A stretch of DNA of 64,000 nucleotides from Streptomyces niphimycinicus (GTDB taxonomy: Bacteria > Actinomycetota > Actinomycetes > Streptomycetales > Streptomycetaceae): NCBI RefSeq assembly GCF_018883605.1, contig NZ_JAHLEM010000025.1, forward strand, positions 18,040 to 82,039, written 5' to 3'. Shown piece by piece: positions 1 through 8,847 of the stretch; the first letter of the stretch is position 1, and each line of letters opens with the position of its first letter. The translations under genes and the position numbers were made by a program. The notes below the pieces were generated by a model. It was not told where the DNA came from and did no database searches. It saw only the letters and a list, made by a program, of their open reading frames with translations.

Positions 1-273
1 CCCAAGGCCGGCGGTCCCGAGACGGTCGGCGTCGCTGTGCAGGATCCAGAGACTGGTGTGCAGACGACGGGCGCCAGCGTTCGGTTCGTCGTCGACGTCG
101 GGAACTGGGACGCGAGCGTTGCGATCAATACCCCGGGCCAATCCGGTGACCCGCGCAGCTCACACTACGACGACCTCTACGACCTTTGGCTCGCCGGCGA
201 GGTCTTCCCGCTGTTCAGCTCCCCCGAGGCAGTCCGCGCCCACACCGAATCGACCGAGATCCTGTATCCGTGA
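1..273 (+). CDS. Penicillin acylase family protein, C-terminal end (5' cut by window)
   Basis: The frame is open from base 1 and ends with TGA at 271-273, so this is the last 90 codons of a gene that begins outside the window. The tail reads GNWDASVAINTPGQSGDP followed by a DLYDLWLAGEVFPL stretch. This is the typical C-terminus of penicillin amidase-type Ntn hydrolases, which cleave amide bonds such as acyl-homoserine lactones or beta-lactam side chains. The catalytic N-terminal serine of the beta chain would lie upstream and cannot be checked. The next gene is convergent, and no clear terminator hairpin was seen in 274-426. Confidence 0.8.
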   Translation, partial: PKAGGPETVGVAVQDPETGVQTTGASVRFVVDVGNWDASVAINTPGQSGDPRSSHYDDLYDLWLAGEVFPLFSSPEAVRAHTESTEILYP

Positions 274-426
274 ATACCCGCTGTTGAGACCGAGGGAACG
301 CGGAGTCGCTCACCGGTGGCCGGCCGTCGCCTCACCGGCGAAACCATCCCCATGGGCAGCAGCCAGCCAGCCGGGAGCAAGCAGGAAGCAGGAACCGTGT
401 AGCCAGTTAGGCGAACGGCCACTCGT

Positions 427-1149
427 TCAGGCGCTCAGCCCGCCGTCGACGACGATCTCGGTGCCCGTGAGGAACGAGGCGTGGTCGGACAGCAAGAACA
501 GGGTGGCCGGCACGACCTCGGCCGGGGCGCCGATACGGCCCAGCGGAGTGTTCGCGACGATGCCGGTATTGACCTCGAAGCCGTTCGCAGCGGCCATGGG
601 CGTGTCGATGAGTCCTGGCAGCACGGTGTTGACCCGGATGTCGGGGGCCAACTCGGCGGCGAGCGCCCTGCTCAGCCCACGTACCGCCCACTTGGTCGCC
701 GTATACGCCACGGCGCCGGCCCGGCCGCACAATCCGGCAGTCGAGGAGATGTTCACGATCGAGCCCCGCCTGGCCCGGCGCATCGACGGCACGACAGCGC
801 GTGCGGCAAGCATCGGCGCCAACTGGTTGACCCGGTACAGCAGGTCGATTTCTCGTGGGTCGGTCGTGGCGATGTCGCCGACCCGGAACACTCCCGCATT
901 GTTCACCAGGGCTGTGATCTCGCCGAGGTCGCGGGTCGTGTCCTGGACGAGTCGATCCCACATCCGCGGGTCGGACACGTCGCCGACGATGGCCGTCCCG
1001 TCACATAGCTCTGCCGCTTCATACACGTGCTCATCGCGGTCGACCAACACGACTCGCGCGCCTTGGCTCGCGAGCGCGCGGGCGGTCAGCAGGCCCTGTC
1101 CCGAGGCGGCTCCGGTGACGACTGCGACGGCCCCTCGAGGCCGGGCCAT
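427..1149 (-). CDS. SDR family NAD(P)-dependent oxidoreductase
   Basis: A 240-residue classical short-chain dehydrogenase/reductase. The cofactor loop TGAASGQG is at residues 12-19, NNAG at 83-86, and the catalytic set is S136, Y149, K153 (YTATK, 13 residues after the serine, as usual). It ends VDGG near the C-terminus like other classical SDRs. An acidic residue follows beta-2 (VLVDRDE), which by family rule favours NAD over NADP. It is the last gene of a minus-strand operon, 19 bases downstream of a second SDR, so it probably oxidises or reduces an intermediate in the same pathway. The substrate cannot be told from sequence. Confidence 0.9.
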   Translation of the reverse strand: MARPRGAVAVVTGAASGQGLLTARALASQGARVVLVDRDEHVYEAAELCDGTAIVGDVSDPRMWDRLVQDTTRDLGEITALVNNAGVFRVGDIATTDPREIDLLYRVNQLAPMLAARAVVPSMRRARRGSIVNISSTAGLCGRAGAVAYTATKWAVRGLSRALAAELAPDIRVNTVLPGLIDTPMAAANGFEVNTGIVANTPLGRIGAPAEVVPATLFLLSDHASFLTGTEIVVDGGLSA

Positions 1150-1168
1150 GCCTGCGCATTGTCATTCA

Positions 1169-1870
1169 TCATGTCGCCCGGTACCCCCCGTCGACGTGCA
1201 GCACGGTGCCGGTTACGAAAGCGGCCTCGGGCGCGGCGAGGAATGCGATCGCCGATGCGACCTCGCCGGGAACCCCGCCGCGGCGCATCGGGGTGGCGTC
1301 GATATAGCTCTGGTTGAGTTCGCTCGGTTGCAGTGCGGTGAGCGGAGTGTCAATCCAGCCCGGTGCCACGGCGTTGACTCGCACACCGCGGTCGGCGTAG
1401 CTGACGGCGGCGTTGCGGGTCATGCCGACGACTGCGGCCTTGCTGGCGTGGTAGGCGGAGTTGCCGGCGACCGCGTGCGTCGCGAAGATCGACGCCACGT
1501 TGACGATCGCACCGCGACCGGCGTCCACCATCCCTGACAGAACGTGCTTCATACCCAGATAGGTCCCGCGTTGGTTCACATTGATGACGCGGTCCCACTC
1601 CTCGACGTCGAGTTCGTGGTACCACTGCGAACCGCCCCTACCGGCGTTGTTGACGAGGACATCCACCCGACCGTGCTCGGCTCGCACCTGATCGATCGTC
1701 CTGATCCAGTCCGCTTCCTCGGCCACGTTGAGCTCTCGGATGGTTGCGGAGGCGGTGAGGTCGGTGCCGATCACGACTGCCCCCTCCTGGGCCAGCCGGT
1801 CGGCGGTCGCCTGCCCGATGCCGCTTGCGGCGCCGGTGACGATGGCGACCATCCCCTCGAATCGGTTCAT
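1169..1870 (-). CDS. SDR family NAD(P)-dependent oxidoreductase
   Basis: A 233-residue classical SDR with TGAASGIG at 12-19, NNAG at 74-77 and S127/Y140/K144 as the active site. The frame stays open further upstream, but the start at 1870 (MNRFEGMVAIVTG) puts the Rossmann fold at the normal distance and gives an exact ATGA overlap with the upstream M20 gene (its stop is 1867-1869), so the longer start is not used. An aspartate after beta-2 (IGTDL) suggests NAD. It is paired with the SDR at 427-1149; two SDRs after an amidohydrolase suggest successive oxidations of a released alcohol. Confidence 0.9.
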   Translation of the reverse strand: MNRFEGMVAIVTGAASGIGQATADRLAQEGAVVIGTDLTASATIRELNVAEEADWIRTIDQVRAEHGRVDVLVNNAGRGGSQWYHELDVEEWDRVINVNQRGTYLGMKHVLSGMVDAGRGAIVNVASIFATHAVAGNSAYHASKAAVVGMTRNAAVSYADRGVRVNAVAPGWIDTPLTALQPSELNQSYIDATPMRRGGVPGEVASAIAFLAAPEAAFVTGTVLHVDGGYRAT

Positions 1871-3177
1871 TGCGCGACTCCACAGTGTTCGATCGCTGTC
1901 ACAGCCATGACCTTCGCGACTCCGATGAGGGAGTCGATGTCCACCCATTCATCGACCCCGTGTGCGTCAGCGCCGCAGGGGCCGAATATCACCGGGTCTG
2001 CACCCTCGTAGAACGCGCCGTCGCAGACCGCGGGAAATCCGGTGACCCGGCCCGGGAGCCCGTGGCGGGCACTCTGCCGGAGGATGCTGCGGACCAGGGG
2101 GCCGTCCGGATCAGTGTTGAACTCCGGGAAATGAAGTCCGTACAGGTCCCACTGGACCCGCGGCGGATGCTCGCGCAGCCAAGGATCCATCATGGCCCAG
2201 TGGTGTACGAAGTCCTCGAATTCCCGCCGTACCTGCTCGGAGGTCTCGGTGGGCAGGTACTTCAGGTCGAAGTCGATCGTGGCAACATCCGGAGTGGTGG
2301 CCGGGTTGGTGACCGATGTGGGCAGACCGTTGGGTCCCATGCCGACCCCGGCGTGCACCACGCTGGGGCTGATCGTGGTGATGCCTGGCGGGAGCAGGGG
2401 ATGGAACTTGCGCTTGCCCCAGGACCGCTCCAGGTGGGCGATCGCATCGATGAAGCGAGTGGCGAGTTCGGCGGCGTTCACGCCGGGTCGGGTGCGGTCC
2501 GGGCCCTGGGGCTGCGGGTAGATGTCGTTGTAGCGCCACCCCGCGTGCGCACTGAGTCCGCGCAGTGTGACCCGTACCCACTCCAGCCCGGGCTGACAGA
2601 CCATCACATCGGTCTGGGTCGGTTCAGCCACGATGACCGCGGTCGTTCGCGGCACGCCCTGAAGCAACGCGCGGGTCCCGAATCCGCCGGCTTCCTCGTC
2701 GACGACGCTGTGGATTTCCAAGCGGCCGGCGAGCTCGATGCCACAGGCGGCCAGCGCACGGACCGCACCGATGGCCGCGCCGAGCCCTCCCTTCATGTCG
2801 TAGCTGCCGCGGCCGTAGATCCGTCCGTCGCGTACCGCTGCCTCAAATGGCCCGGTGGTCCAGGCGTCTACATCGCCGCTTGGGACAACGTCGATGTGCC
2901 CATTGATTGCCAGGCTGTTCCCATCCTCGCCGTCCAGCCGTCCGACGACATTGGGCCGGTTGGGGAAGGCTTCCGCGGTGGAGACGGCCATGTTGGCGTC
3001 GGCCAGCAGGTTTCCGACGAGCTGCTGGCATTGGTCCTCGCGGTTGAGGTCCTCGTCCCGTTCGAACTTCGGGTTCACGGTCGGTATGCGCACCAGGTCG
3101 CGCACGATTCCGACGAGCCAGTCGCGATCTCCCTCGATCTGCTCGATGACCTGGTTGATCGTCCGTTCCGACGTCAT
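1867..3177 (-). CDS. M20 family metallopeptidase (ArgE/DapE-like)
   Basis: A 436-residue dinuclear zinc amidohydrolase of the ArgE/DapE/ACY1/CPG2 group. Metal and catalytic residues are visible: H94 and D96 (GHIDVVPSGD), D127 (GSYDMKGG), E161-E162 (DEEAGG) and E185 (VAEPT). Family members hydrolyse N-acyl or N-carbamoyl amino acids and related amides in the cytoplasm. The start at 3177 is fixed by an ATGA overlap with the upstream permease (3174-3177); its stop overlaps the start of the SDR at 1870 in the same way. The tight coupling to an NCS1 permease suggests it acts on the imported compound, perhaps an amide or ureido metabolite. The substrate is inferred, not seen. Confidence 0.88.
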   Translation of the reverse strand: MTSERTINQVIEQIEGDRDWLVGIVRDLVRIPTVNPKFERDEDLNREDQCQQLVGNLLADANMAVSTAEAFPNRPNVVGRLDGEDGNSLAINGHIDVVPSGDVDAWTTGPFEAAVRDGRIYGRGSYDMKGGLGAAIGAVRALAACGIELAGRLEIHSVVDEEAGGFGTRALLQGVPRTTAVIVAEPTQTDVMVCQPGLEWVRVTLRGLSAHAGWRYNDIYPQPQGPDRTRPGVNAAELATRFIDAIAHLERSWGKRKFHPLLPPGITTISPSVVHAGVGMGPNGLPTSVTNPATTPDVATIDFDLKYLPTETSEQVRREFEDFVHHWAMMDPWLREHPPRVQWDLYGLHFPEFNTDPDGPLVRSILRQSARHGLPGRVTGFPAVCDGAFYEGADPVIFGPCGADAHGVDEWVDIDSLIGVAKVMAVTAIEHCGVAQ

Positions 3178-4604
3178 ATTGCCTCCTTCATTTCTTCGAT
3201 TTCCCGCAGGGGCATCAGGCGGGCGGTGACGGCGTATCCGATTGCGGACAGGAGTGCGGTGGCCGCGACCGGAATCGTCCAGTCGGGCAGCACGAGGTAG
3301 ATCCCGAGACCGATGACGATCCAGACGAGCGCCAGGACGTTGACGCCGCCGACGTAGCGGTAGGGGCCCTGCGGATCGAAGAGCGCCGGAACGTCGATCT
3401 TGCCGCGCTTGAGAACCAGGTAGTCGGCAACGATCACGCCGGCGACGGGACCGAACACGCTCCCGATGGCGCCGAAGGCTTCGTTGACGTCGTTGACGAC
3501 CGCGGGCATGGCCGCCAGGAGGGTGCCGACCACTGCGATGGCGAGGGTCGACCAGAAACGGCCGAGGCGTGTTGCCAGGTTCGCCAGCGACAGGCCCCCC
3601 GTGTACAGATTCAAAACGTTGATCGTCCAGTTGTCGAGGACGAGCACGATGAGCACCATCAGCAGGGTCCACGTACCGGCCCCGAGCTTCGGGATGATCT
3701 CGAAAGGATTGCTCTCCTTGCCGAGCGTGGCTGCGGCGGCGTATGCGCCGAAGAATCCGGCGCCCGCGGTGCCGATGACAGCCGCCGCCATGGTGCCGAT
3801 CCACATGTGCTTGCGGGAGCGGGTATAGCGGCAGTAGTCGGCGGCGTCGGTGACCTGGCTGAACCATCCGGCGGCGATGGTGTTCACCCAGACCGCGACA
3901 ACTGGCCACTCCCAGCCGACCTTGCCCTGGTAGGAAAAAACCTCGCCCGGGGAGAAGCCGGGAGCATCATGCCGAGCCATGACGACCAGCAGGTAGCCGA
4001 GGATGACGACCTTCAATGGGAAGGCTATCTTCGACAGCCACTTGAGAGAGTTGTAGCCAAACAGCGCGACGATGGCCTGGAACACCGCGAATACGACGCT
4101 CACCAGGATCAACGACAAGTCGACGCCGCAAAGCTGAGCCAGTACCGCTTTGATGCCCAGTGCGCCCGCCAGTGTCTGGAAGGCGAAGAAGAAGGCCGAT
4201 GAGACCGCGCGCAGCGCCGAGAGGATCCAGCGTGACAGGGAAATGCCGAGGAAGGCACGCGTCGATACGATGCCGGGCAGTCCGTAATCAACTCCGACCG
4301 TGCCCATGATGGTGTAGGCCACGAAGGTGATCACGATGGCGAAGACCTGCGCGAAAACGGCGGCCCAGAATGAGAGGCCGGCGACGACGGAGAGCCCGCC
4401 GATGAGGATCAGTCCTGGGTTGAGCAGGACGTTGATGAGGATCTGAAACAGATCCCACCAGCCGACGGTCCTTTGCTCGAGCGGCACCGGCTCGACACCG
4501 TGCTGTTCGACACCGCGCGGCTGGCGAACCGCGTCGACCTGGTCGTCCGGGGTAGGTCCGGTCGTATCGTCAACGGGCTCTTTCAGGGGATTTTTCGAGT
4601 TCAT
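3174..4604 (-). CDS. NCS1 family nucleobase/cation symporter
   Basis: A 476-residue membrane protein with about twelve hydrophobic segments and the NCS1 (purine-cytosine permease/hydantoin transporter) layout: hydrophilic N-terminus of about 45 residues, LNPGLILIGG in the first helix, a VTDAADYCRYTRSRKHMW loop and a GPVAGVIVADYLVLKRGKIDV segment near the end. The family takes up purines, pyrimidines, allantoin, hydantoins or thiamine with Na+ or H+. A GAGGAG ribosome binding site lies six bases before the ATG at 4604. It is the first gene of the operon permease > M20 > SDR > SDR, so it most likely imports the substrate of those enzymes. Confidence 0.9.
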   Translation of the reverse strand: MNSKNPLKEPVDDTTGPTPDDQVDAVRQPRGVEQHGVEPVPLEQRTVGWWDLFQILINVLLNPGLILIGGLSVVAGLSFWAAVFAQVFAIVITFVAYTIMGTVGVDYGLPGIVSTRAFLGISLSRWILSALRAVSSAFFFAFQTLAGALGIKAVLAQLCGVDLSLILVSVVFAVFQAIVALFGYNSLKWLSKIAFPLKVVILGYLLVVMARHDAPGFSPGEVFSYQGKVGWEWPVVAVWVNTIAAGWFSQVTDAADYCRYTRSRKHMWIGTMAAAVIGTAGAGFFGAYAAAATLGKESNPFEIIPKLGAGTWTLLMVLIVLVLDNWTINVLNLYTGGLSLANLATRLGRFWSTLAIAVVGTLLAAMPAVVNDVNEAFGAIGSVFGPVAGVIVADYLVLKRGKIDVPALFDPQGPYRYVGGVNVLALVWIVIGLGIYLVLPDWTIPVAATALLSAIGYAVTARLMPLREIEEMKEAI

Positions 4605-4726
4605 GGAAACTCCTCATGACGCCTGAGACGGACAGTGAGAGTTGGCCCACCAGAGCGAAACGATGTCCGCCGAAAGGCGCCTGCCGTCGGGCCGGGGACG
4701 AGGTGTATGGGTTGCTGTGCGCTTTC

Positions 4727-5956
4727 TCAGCCCGATGCCGCTGCCGAGAGATAGCCGGCGAGCATGGCCATTGCCACGTCGTGCACCGCCTGGTCAGGGG
4801 GCAGGAATGTCGCACCGTGCAGGCGTGCGTGGACGCCCGCCTCGACTCCTACGAACATCATCAGGCCGGGGACTTCTTCGGACAGGAAGGAGAAGTCGTC
4901 GGATCCGAAGGAGAGCAGAGGCTTGGCCGGGGTCAGGCCAAGTTCTGTAACAAGGCCCAGGGTGCGGTCGGCGATGGCGGGATCATTGTGCAGTACGGGT
5001 TCTCCGCGCTCGATCGTGATCTCGGCTCGGCATCCGTGGGCTTGCGCCACGTGCTTCGCGACTTCCGAGAGCCGTTGGTGGAGGTGGTTCTGCGTGGTCC
5101 GTGACATGGTGCGCAGCGTTCCCGTGGCGACCGCGCGGTCGGGCACCACGTTGGGGGCGGTGCCGGCGGCGAGGGTGCAGACGCTGACGATGGCCCCTTC
5201 GACGGGGTCGATACCCCGGCTGACGAGGTGTTGGAGGTCCACGACGATGCTGGCGAGCGCCAGGACGGGGTCGCGGGTCAGGTGCGGGTAGGCGGCGTGT
5301 CCGCCGGCCCCTGTGACGGTGACGGAGAACTCGTCGGCAGCGGCGTTCACCGGGCCCGGGGTGGCGGCCACCACGCCGCCGCGCAGCGTGGGCTGAACGT
5401 GGGCTCCGATGACGGAGGTGACTTCGTGCCGTCGCAAGATTCCGGACCGGGCGATGTCCTGGCCTCCTGAGGGGTAGCTCTCCTCCCTCGGCTGGAGCAC
5501 CGCGAGCAGTGGCGGCAGACCGGGCGTGCGTGCGACCGCACGTGCGAGGGCGACGAGTGCGGCCATGTGGACGTCGTGCCCGCACGCATGCATGCGGCCG
5601 GCCCGTGCCGAGGCCCATGGGACGCCTGTCTCTTCGGTGACGGCCAAGGCGTCCAGTTCCGCCCTGACCGCGATGGCCGGGCCCGGCCCGCCCACCCGGA
5701 TCACGGCGCCCGTCTCCGCTGCGTGTTCCGCGTTGTCGCGAGATATGCGGCCGGCGCCGTCCGCCGTCATTGCGGACAGGACGAGATCGCGTGTGGATGC
5801 CTCCTGACCTGTGAGGTCCGGAGCCGCATGAAGGCTGCGGCGCAGGTTGGTGGCAGCGGGCAGTTCGTCGAGCAGGGCGCTTGCCAGGTCGGCCAGGCGG
5901 GTGGTGTCGGGCGTGGACCGTGCCGCTATCGCGTGGGTCGGTTCGGCGCCGCTCAT
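4727..5956 (-). CDS. M20D family amidohydrolase (hippurate/IAA-amino acid hydrolase type)
   Basis: A 409-residue M20D peptidase. The metal-binding signature HACGHD is at 123-128 (C125 is the Mn/Zn ligand), E158-E159 is the base/ligand pair (QPREES, where most relatives have QPAEE), H186 follows, and a dimerisation lid carrying GAGGHAAYP lies near 220-230. Family enzymes deacylate N-acyl amino acids. The start at 5956 has GGGAGGG five bases upstream. It lies 123 bases ahead of the NCS1 operon on the same strand and downstream of the FluG-like pair, so it could belong to either group; gene order favours the amine island. Confidence 0.88.
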   Translation of the reverse strand: MSGAEPTHAIAARSTPDTTRLADLASALLDELPAATNLRRSLHAAPDLTGQEASTRDLVLSAMTADGAGRISRDNAEHAAETGAVIRVGGPGPAIAVRAELDALAVTEETGVPWASARAGRMHACGHDVHMAALVALARAVARTPGLPPLLAVLQPREESYPSGGQDIARSGILRRHEVTSVIGAHVQPTLRGGVVAATPGPVNAAADEFSVTVTGAGGHAAYPHLTRDPVLALASIVVDLQHLVSRGIDPVEGAIVSVCTLAAGTAPNVVPDRAVATGTLRTMSRTTQNHLHQRLSEVAKHVAQAHGCRAEITIERGEPVLHNDPAIADRTLGLVTELGLTPAKPLLSFGSDDFSFLSEEVPGLMMFVGVEAGVHARLHGATFLPPDQAVHDVAMAMLAGYLSAAASG

Positions 5957-6019
5957 CGGCCCTCCCGGATGGTCTCGAGGGCGGTATCGGTCTTGTTCAC
6001 GTTGGTCATGCTCTTTCGT

Positions 6020-6207
6020 TCAGAGGTGGGGTACGGTCGGCCGCTCGTCGTCGGTGAAGATGTCGACTTCGATGCGGCCGTAGGTGGCGACCCGTCGCCG
6101 GCCCGCTCGACGACTGCGGCGATGAGCGTCTCCACGACGGCGACCGCCGGGGTGCCCCCGCTTGCGGACAGGGCCGGGCAGCCGACGACGCCGACTGAGG
6201 TGCCGAC
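6020..6207 (-). pseudogene. Possible frameshifted coding remnant, not identified
   Basis: Between the amidohydrolase stop and the M20D start the minus strand reads protein-like in two successive frames. The first runs GVVGCPALSASGGTPAVAVV and ETLIAAVVERAGDG. A one-frame shift then gives VATYGRIEVDIFTDDERPTV, ending at a stop near 6020. The sequence is consistent with the tail of a lost gene in line with its neighbours, but no family was recognised. It could also be chance open frame in GC-rich DNA. Confidence 0.3.
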
Positions 6208-7341
6208 TCAGGCGAGCCGGTACACGCGCTCGGCGTTGGACCGGCCGATCAGTGTGGCCACGCGCACCGCGTCGGCCGTCGACCATTCGCCGGCGTGCAC
6301 CCAACGTGAGAGCGCTGCCGCCATGCCCTTACGCCACAGCAGGGCTCCCAGATAGTGGAGCTCGGGCGGCCCCCACGCGTCCGAGGAATAGAGGATCTTG
6401 GTGAAGGGAGCCAGCTCCAGGCTCTCCGCCACCACGCCGGGTGATGCGGCACCGGTGTGGTTCACCGCGAGGCCGACGTCGAGGTACACGTGCGGGAACA
6501 CCTGGGCGAGGAAACCAGCGTTGCGGTGAAAGGGGTAGCAGTGCAGCAGCATCACGGCGGCGCCCGTGGGCTCGACCGCCTTGATCCACGGCGCCAGCAG
6601 CAGCGGGTCGCAGCGGTGAAGCTCCAGGTCGGCGTCCCCGTAGCCGGTGTGGAGCTGGAGGGGCAGTCCGGTGTCGGCGCCTTCCCACAGCAGCATGCGC
6701 AGCAGTACGGGGTCACTGACGCGGGCAGGTGCACCCGTCTCCAGTTCGGCCAGCCAGCGCGCCGCGGCCTCCTGCACCTCGCGCGGTGACGGCCGGTCCG
6801 GGCCGATGTCGAAGCCGTACCGGTAGGCGACGATCGACTTCAGACCTCGGATGTGCGGCACCGCGTCGGTGAGCGCTTGGCGGAAGTCCGTCATCAGTGT
6901 CTGCGCGGTCGCGCCGGCGGCGACGGACTCCAGCAGGCTCTCCAGACGGAGAATCTCGGATACCTGTTCGTCACGTCCGCCGGACAGCCGGTCCAGCGGC
7001 AGCAGGAGGTCACCCTTGAAGCCGGTGTCCACGAGCCAGTGGTCGACGCCCGCCGCCCGGAGGAAGGCGTCTGCCACCTCTTCCTCCGGCCGTGCTGTCC
7101 GGGCGGCCCAGTAGTCGTCGGCCGGGGCGTGGGCGTCGAGGCCGAGCAGGGGTGCGCAGTGGGCGCGGATGGCGAAGCCGAGCTGGGAGTCGAACTGCGT
7201 CGTGCCTGCGGGGCCGGGACGGTCGGCCTCGGTGATGAGGAGTTCGAACGTGGCCCGGTCGGGCGTGGCGGCCAGGGTGGAATGGACGTGGTGATCGACG
7301 AGCCGCATCTGCGCCAGCTCGTCTGCCAGGTCAGTGGACAC
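6208..7341 (-). CDS. Amidohydrolase family protein, FluG N-terminal-like
   Basis: A 377-residue TIM-barrel metal hydrolase (amidohydrolase-2 type). The N-terminal metal motif is VDHHVH (H18, H20); further candidate ligands are in LQLHTGYGD, LLHCYPFH and the terminal YSSDAWG segment. The open frame runs further upstream but only into the reverse reading of the glutamine-synthetase gene. The GTG at 7341 has GAGGAGG seven bases before it and overlaps the upstream ligase gene by 11 bases, so it is the start. In fungal FluG an amidohydrolase domain and a glutamine-synthetase domain form one protein; here they are adjacent coupled genes. A role in hydrolysing a gamma-glutamyl amide made by the neighbour is inferred. 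Confidence 0.82.
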   Translation of the reverse strand: MSTDLADELAQMRLVDHHVHSTLAATPDRATFELLITEADRPGPAGTTQFDSQLGFAIRAHCAPLLGLDAHAPADDYWAARTARPEEEVADAFLRAAGVDHWLVDTGFKGDLLLPLDRLSGGRDEQVSEILRLESLLESVAAGATAQTLMTDFRQALTDAVPHIRGLKSIVAYRYGFDIGPDRPSPREVQEAAARWLAELETGAPARVSDPVLLRMLLWEGADTGLPLQLHTGYGDADLELHRCDPLLLAPWIKAVEPTGAAVMLLHCYPFHRNAGFLAQVFPHVYLDVGLAVNHTGAASPGVVAESLELAPFTKILYSSDAWGPPELHYLGALLWRKGMAAALSRWVHAGEWSTADAVRVATLIGRSNAERVYRLA

Positions 7342-8623
7342 GGGAGACCTCCTCGCACAGTGCGCCGGCGTCGAGGTTGTGGACATGCTCGATCTCGGCG
7401 CGCTTGACGGATGTGAACGTGTCCAGCAGGTGGGGGTGGAACCAGTCGGCGACGATGGTGTCCTTCTCCAGCTCAGCGAGGGCCTCGGTGAGGGTGCCGG
7501 GCAGGGCGGGCACGCCGGCGAGGTCTTCCGGCGTCGCGCCTTCGGGCCACGGGTGCGGGCTGTCATAAGTCTCCGTGATGCCCCGCAGGCCGGCGCGGAT
7601 GAGTACGCCGAGCGTGAGCCAGGCGTTGGCGGTGGCGTCCGCGGCACGGTACTCGAGGTTGTACTGCTCGGCCGTCTGGCCTCCGCCGAGGGTGCTGGTG
7701 GGGCAGATCCTCACGAGGGCCTCGCGGTTGCGCTCGCCGAGGAAGATTCCTCCGGCGCTCCACCGGTGGGGTTGCAGGCGCAGGAACGAGGCCGGGCTGG
7801 CGGCGGTGACGGCCGACAGGGCTGGTGCGTGGTTGAGGATTCCGGCCGCGAAGCGGCTCCCGAGTTCGGAGAGTCCTCCCGGACGGGCAGGGTCGTACAG
7901 GGCGGGCCGGCCGTCCGCGTCGCGCAGGGAGAGGTGGACGTGGACGCCGTTGCCGCTGCCGTCGGGGTCGGGCAGGGGGGCGAAGGAGACCTGGCGGCCG
8001 TGGCGCCGGGCGAGGTCGCGCACCACCTCCTTGAGCAGGATGGCGCGGTCCGCGGCCTGAAGGGCGTCCGTGGGACACAGCGTGATCTCGAACTGGTCGG
8101 CTCCGTACTCCGGCAGCCAGTTCTCCGGCTCCAGGCCCAGTTCCTCGAGTTCCAGGAGCAGTTGGCTGCCGAACGGCTCAGCGCTGCGGTATCGCTCGAA
8201 CGAGAACGGCGCAGTGGGCCGCAGTCCGCCCAGAGTGAACTCGTGTTCGAATGAGGCGATGACGTCCAGGCCGGTGGCCTGCTTGAAGTCGTCCAGTGCG
8301 AGACGGGCGAAGAACCTCGGACAGCACTCCCACGGGCGTCCGTCGGGGTGCACCTGCTCGGCGAGGTGGAGGCTGGTGCCCGGCAGGCCGCCCGAGGCGC
8401 TCATCTGCACGCGGGCGGAGGGAACGGGCAGGAGTCGCAGGTCCCCGACGGAGCCGAATACGTTCGGCGCGATCTCTCCGAAGGAGGTGATGGCGAGGTC
8501 TGCGGGCACCCAGCCGACACCCCGGCGCAGCACCGCCGCTTCCTCCCTGGCGGGTACGGCTCGTCCGCGGGTGACGGCGGCGAGATCGCTGGTGGCGATG
8601 AACAGCGGGGGCGATGCGGTCAT
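7331..8623 (-). CDS. Glutamine synthetase family protein (gamma-glutamyl-amine ligase candidate)
   Basis: A 430-residue GS-like ligase, shorter than GlnA (about 470). Metal sites FEHEF (E126, E128) and QFEIT (E179), the GNGVHVHLSL nucleotide/glutamate loop (225-234) and the ERNREALVRI arginine region are present. The tyrosine adenylylation loop of true GlnA was not recognised. Such divergent actinobacterial GS proteins ligate glutamate to polyamines, ethanolamine or other amines. The start is ATG 8623 (MTASPPLFIATSD) with AGAGG upstream. It is followed by the amidohydrolase and preceded by an RpiR regulator, with ornithine and GABA-type aminotransferases nearby. This supports amine catabolism rather than nitrogen assimilation. 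Substrate unknown. Confidence 0.85.
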   Translation of the reverse strand: MTASPPLFIATSDLAAVTRGRAVPAREEAAVLRRGVGWVPADLAITSFGEIAPNVFGSVGDLRLLPVPSARVQMSASGGLPGTSLHLAEQVHPDGRPWECCPRFFARLALDDFKQATGLDVIASFEHEFTLGGLRPTAPFSFERYRSAEPFGSQLLLELEELGLEPENWLPEYGADQFEITLCPTDALQAADRAILLKEVVRDLARRHGRQVSFAPLPDPDGSGNGVHVHLSLRDADGRPALYDPARPGGLSELGSRFAAGILNHAPALSAVTAASPASFLRLQPHRWSAGGIFLGERNREALVRICPTSTLGGGQTAEQYNLEYRAADATANAWLTLGVLIRAGLRGITETYDSPHPWPEGATPEDLAGVPALPGTLTEALAELEKDTIVADWFHPHLLDTFTSVKRAEIEHVHNLDAGALCEEVSRVH

Positions 8624-8777
8624 GTTCCAGCCTCTGCAAGTCGTGTATGAGCCGAACGGCTGAACATGAGTGATACATGCGTTACATCTGACGGTCAATG
8701 GGCAGCGCTGAAATTTCCATTACAGAACTGCGGCGAACGCCTCACTTCACGGACCGGATGTCGCGGTGTTAGCGTAA

Positions 8778-8788
8778 TGAATGTTTCA
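8778..8788. promoter_or_regulatory. Candidate RpiR operator TGAA-N3-TTCA
   Basis: The 11-base palindrome TGAATGTTTCA lies in the 224-base gap between the RpiR gene and the GS gene. The same half-sites with a different centre (TGAACACTTCA) occur in the decayed copy of this gap at 11221-11231, preceded in both by GCGTAA. Conservation of the arms but not the centre is what a protein-binding dyad would show. Binding by the adjacent RpiR protein is inferred. Confidence 0.5.
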
Positions 8789-8847
8789 TCGAACGGTTGA
8801 GCCATGCGCTCCCCGTCTCAGTCCGACGGAAGCTCCTGATCCCCCGG

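Noticed and set aside
56..1537. A 493-codon plus-strand open frame opposite the two SDR genes
   Set aside because: Arg/Ser/Pro-rich composition is typical of the reverse reading of GC-rich genes; both strands cannot be coding and the SDR motifs are clear.
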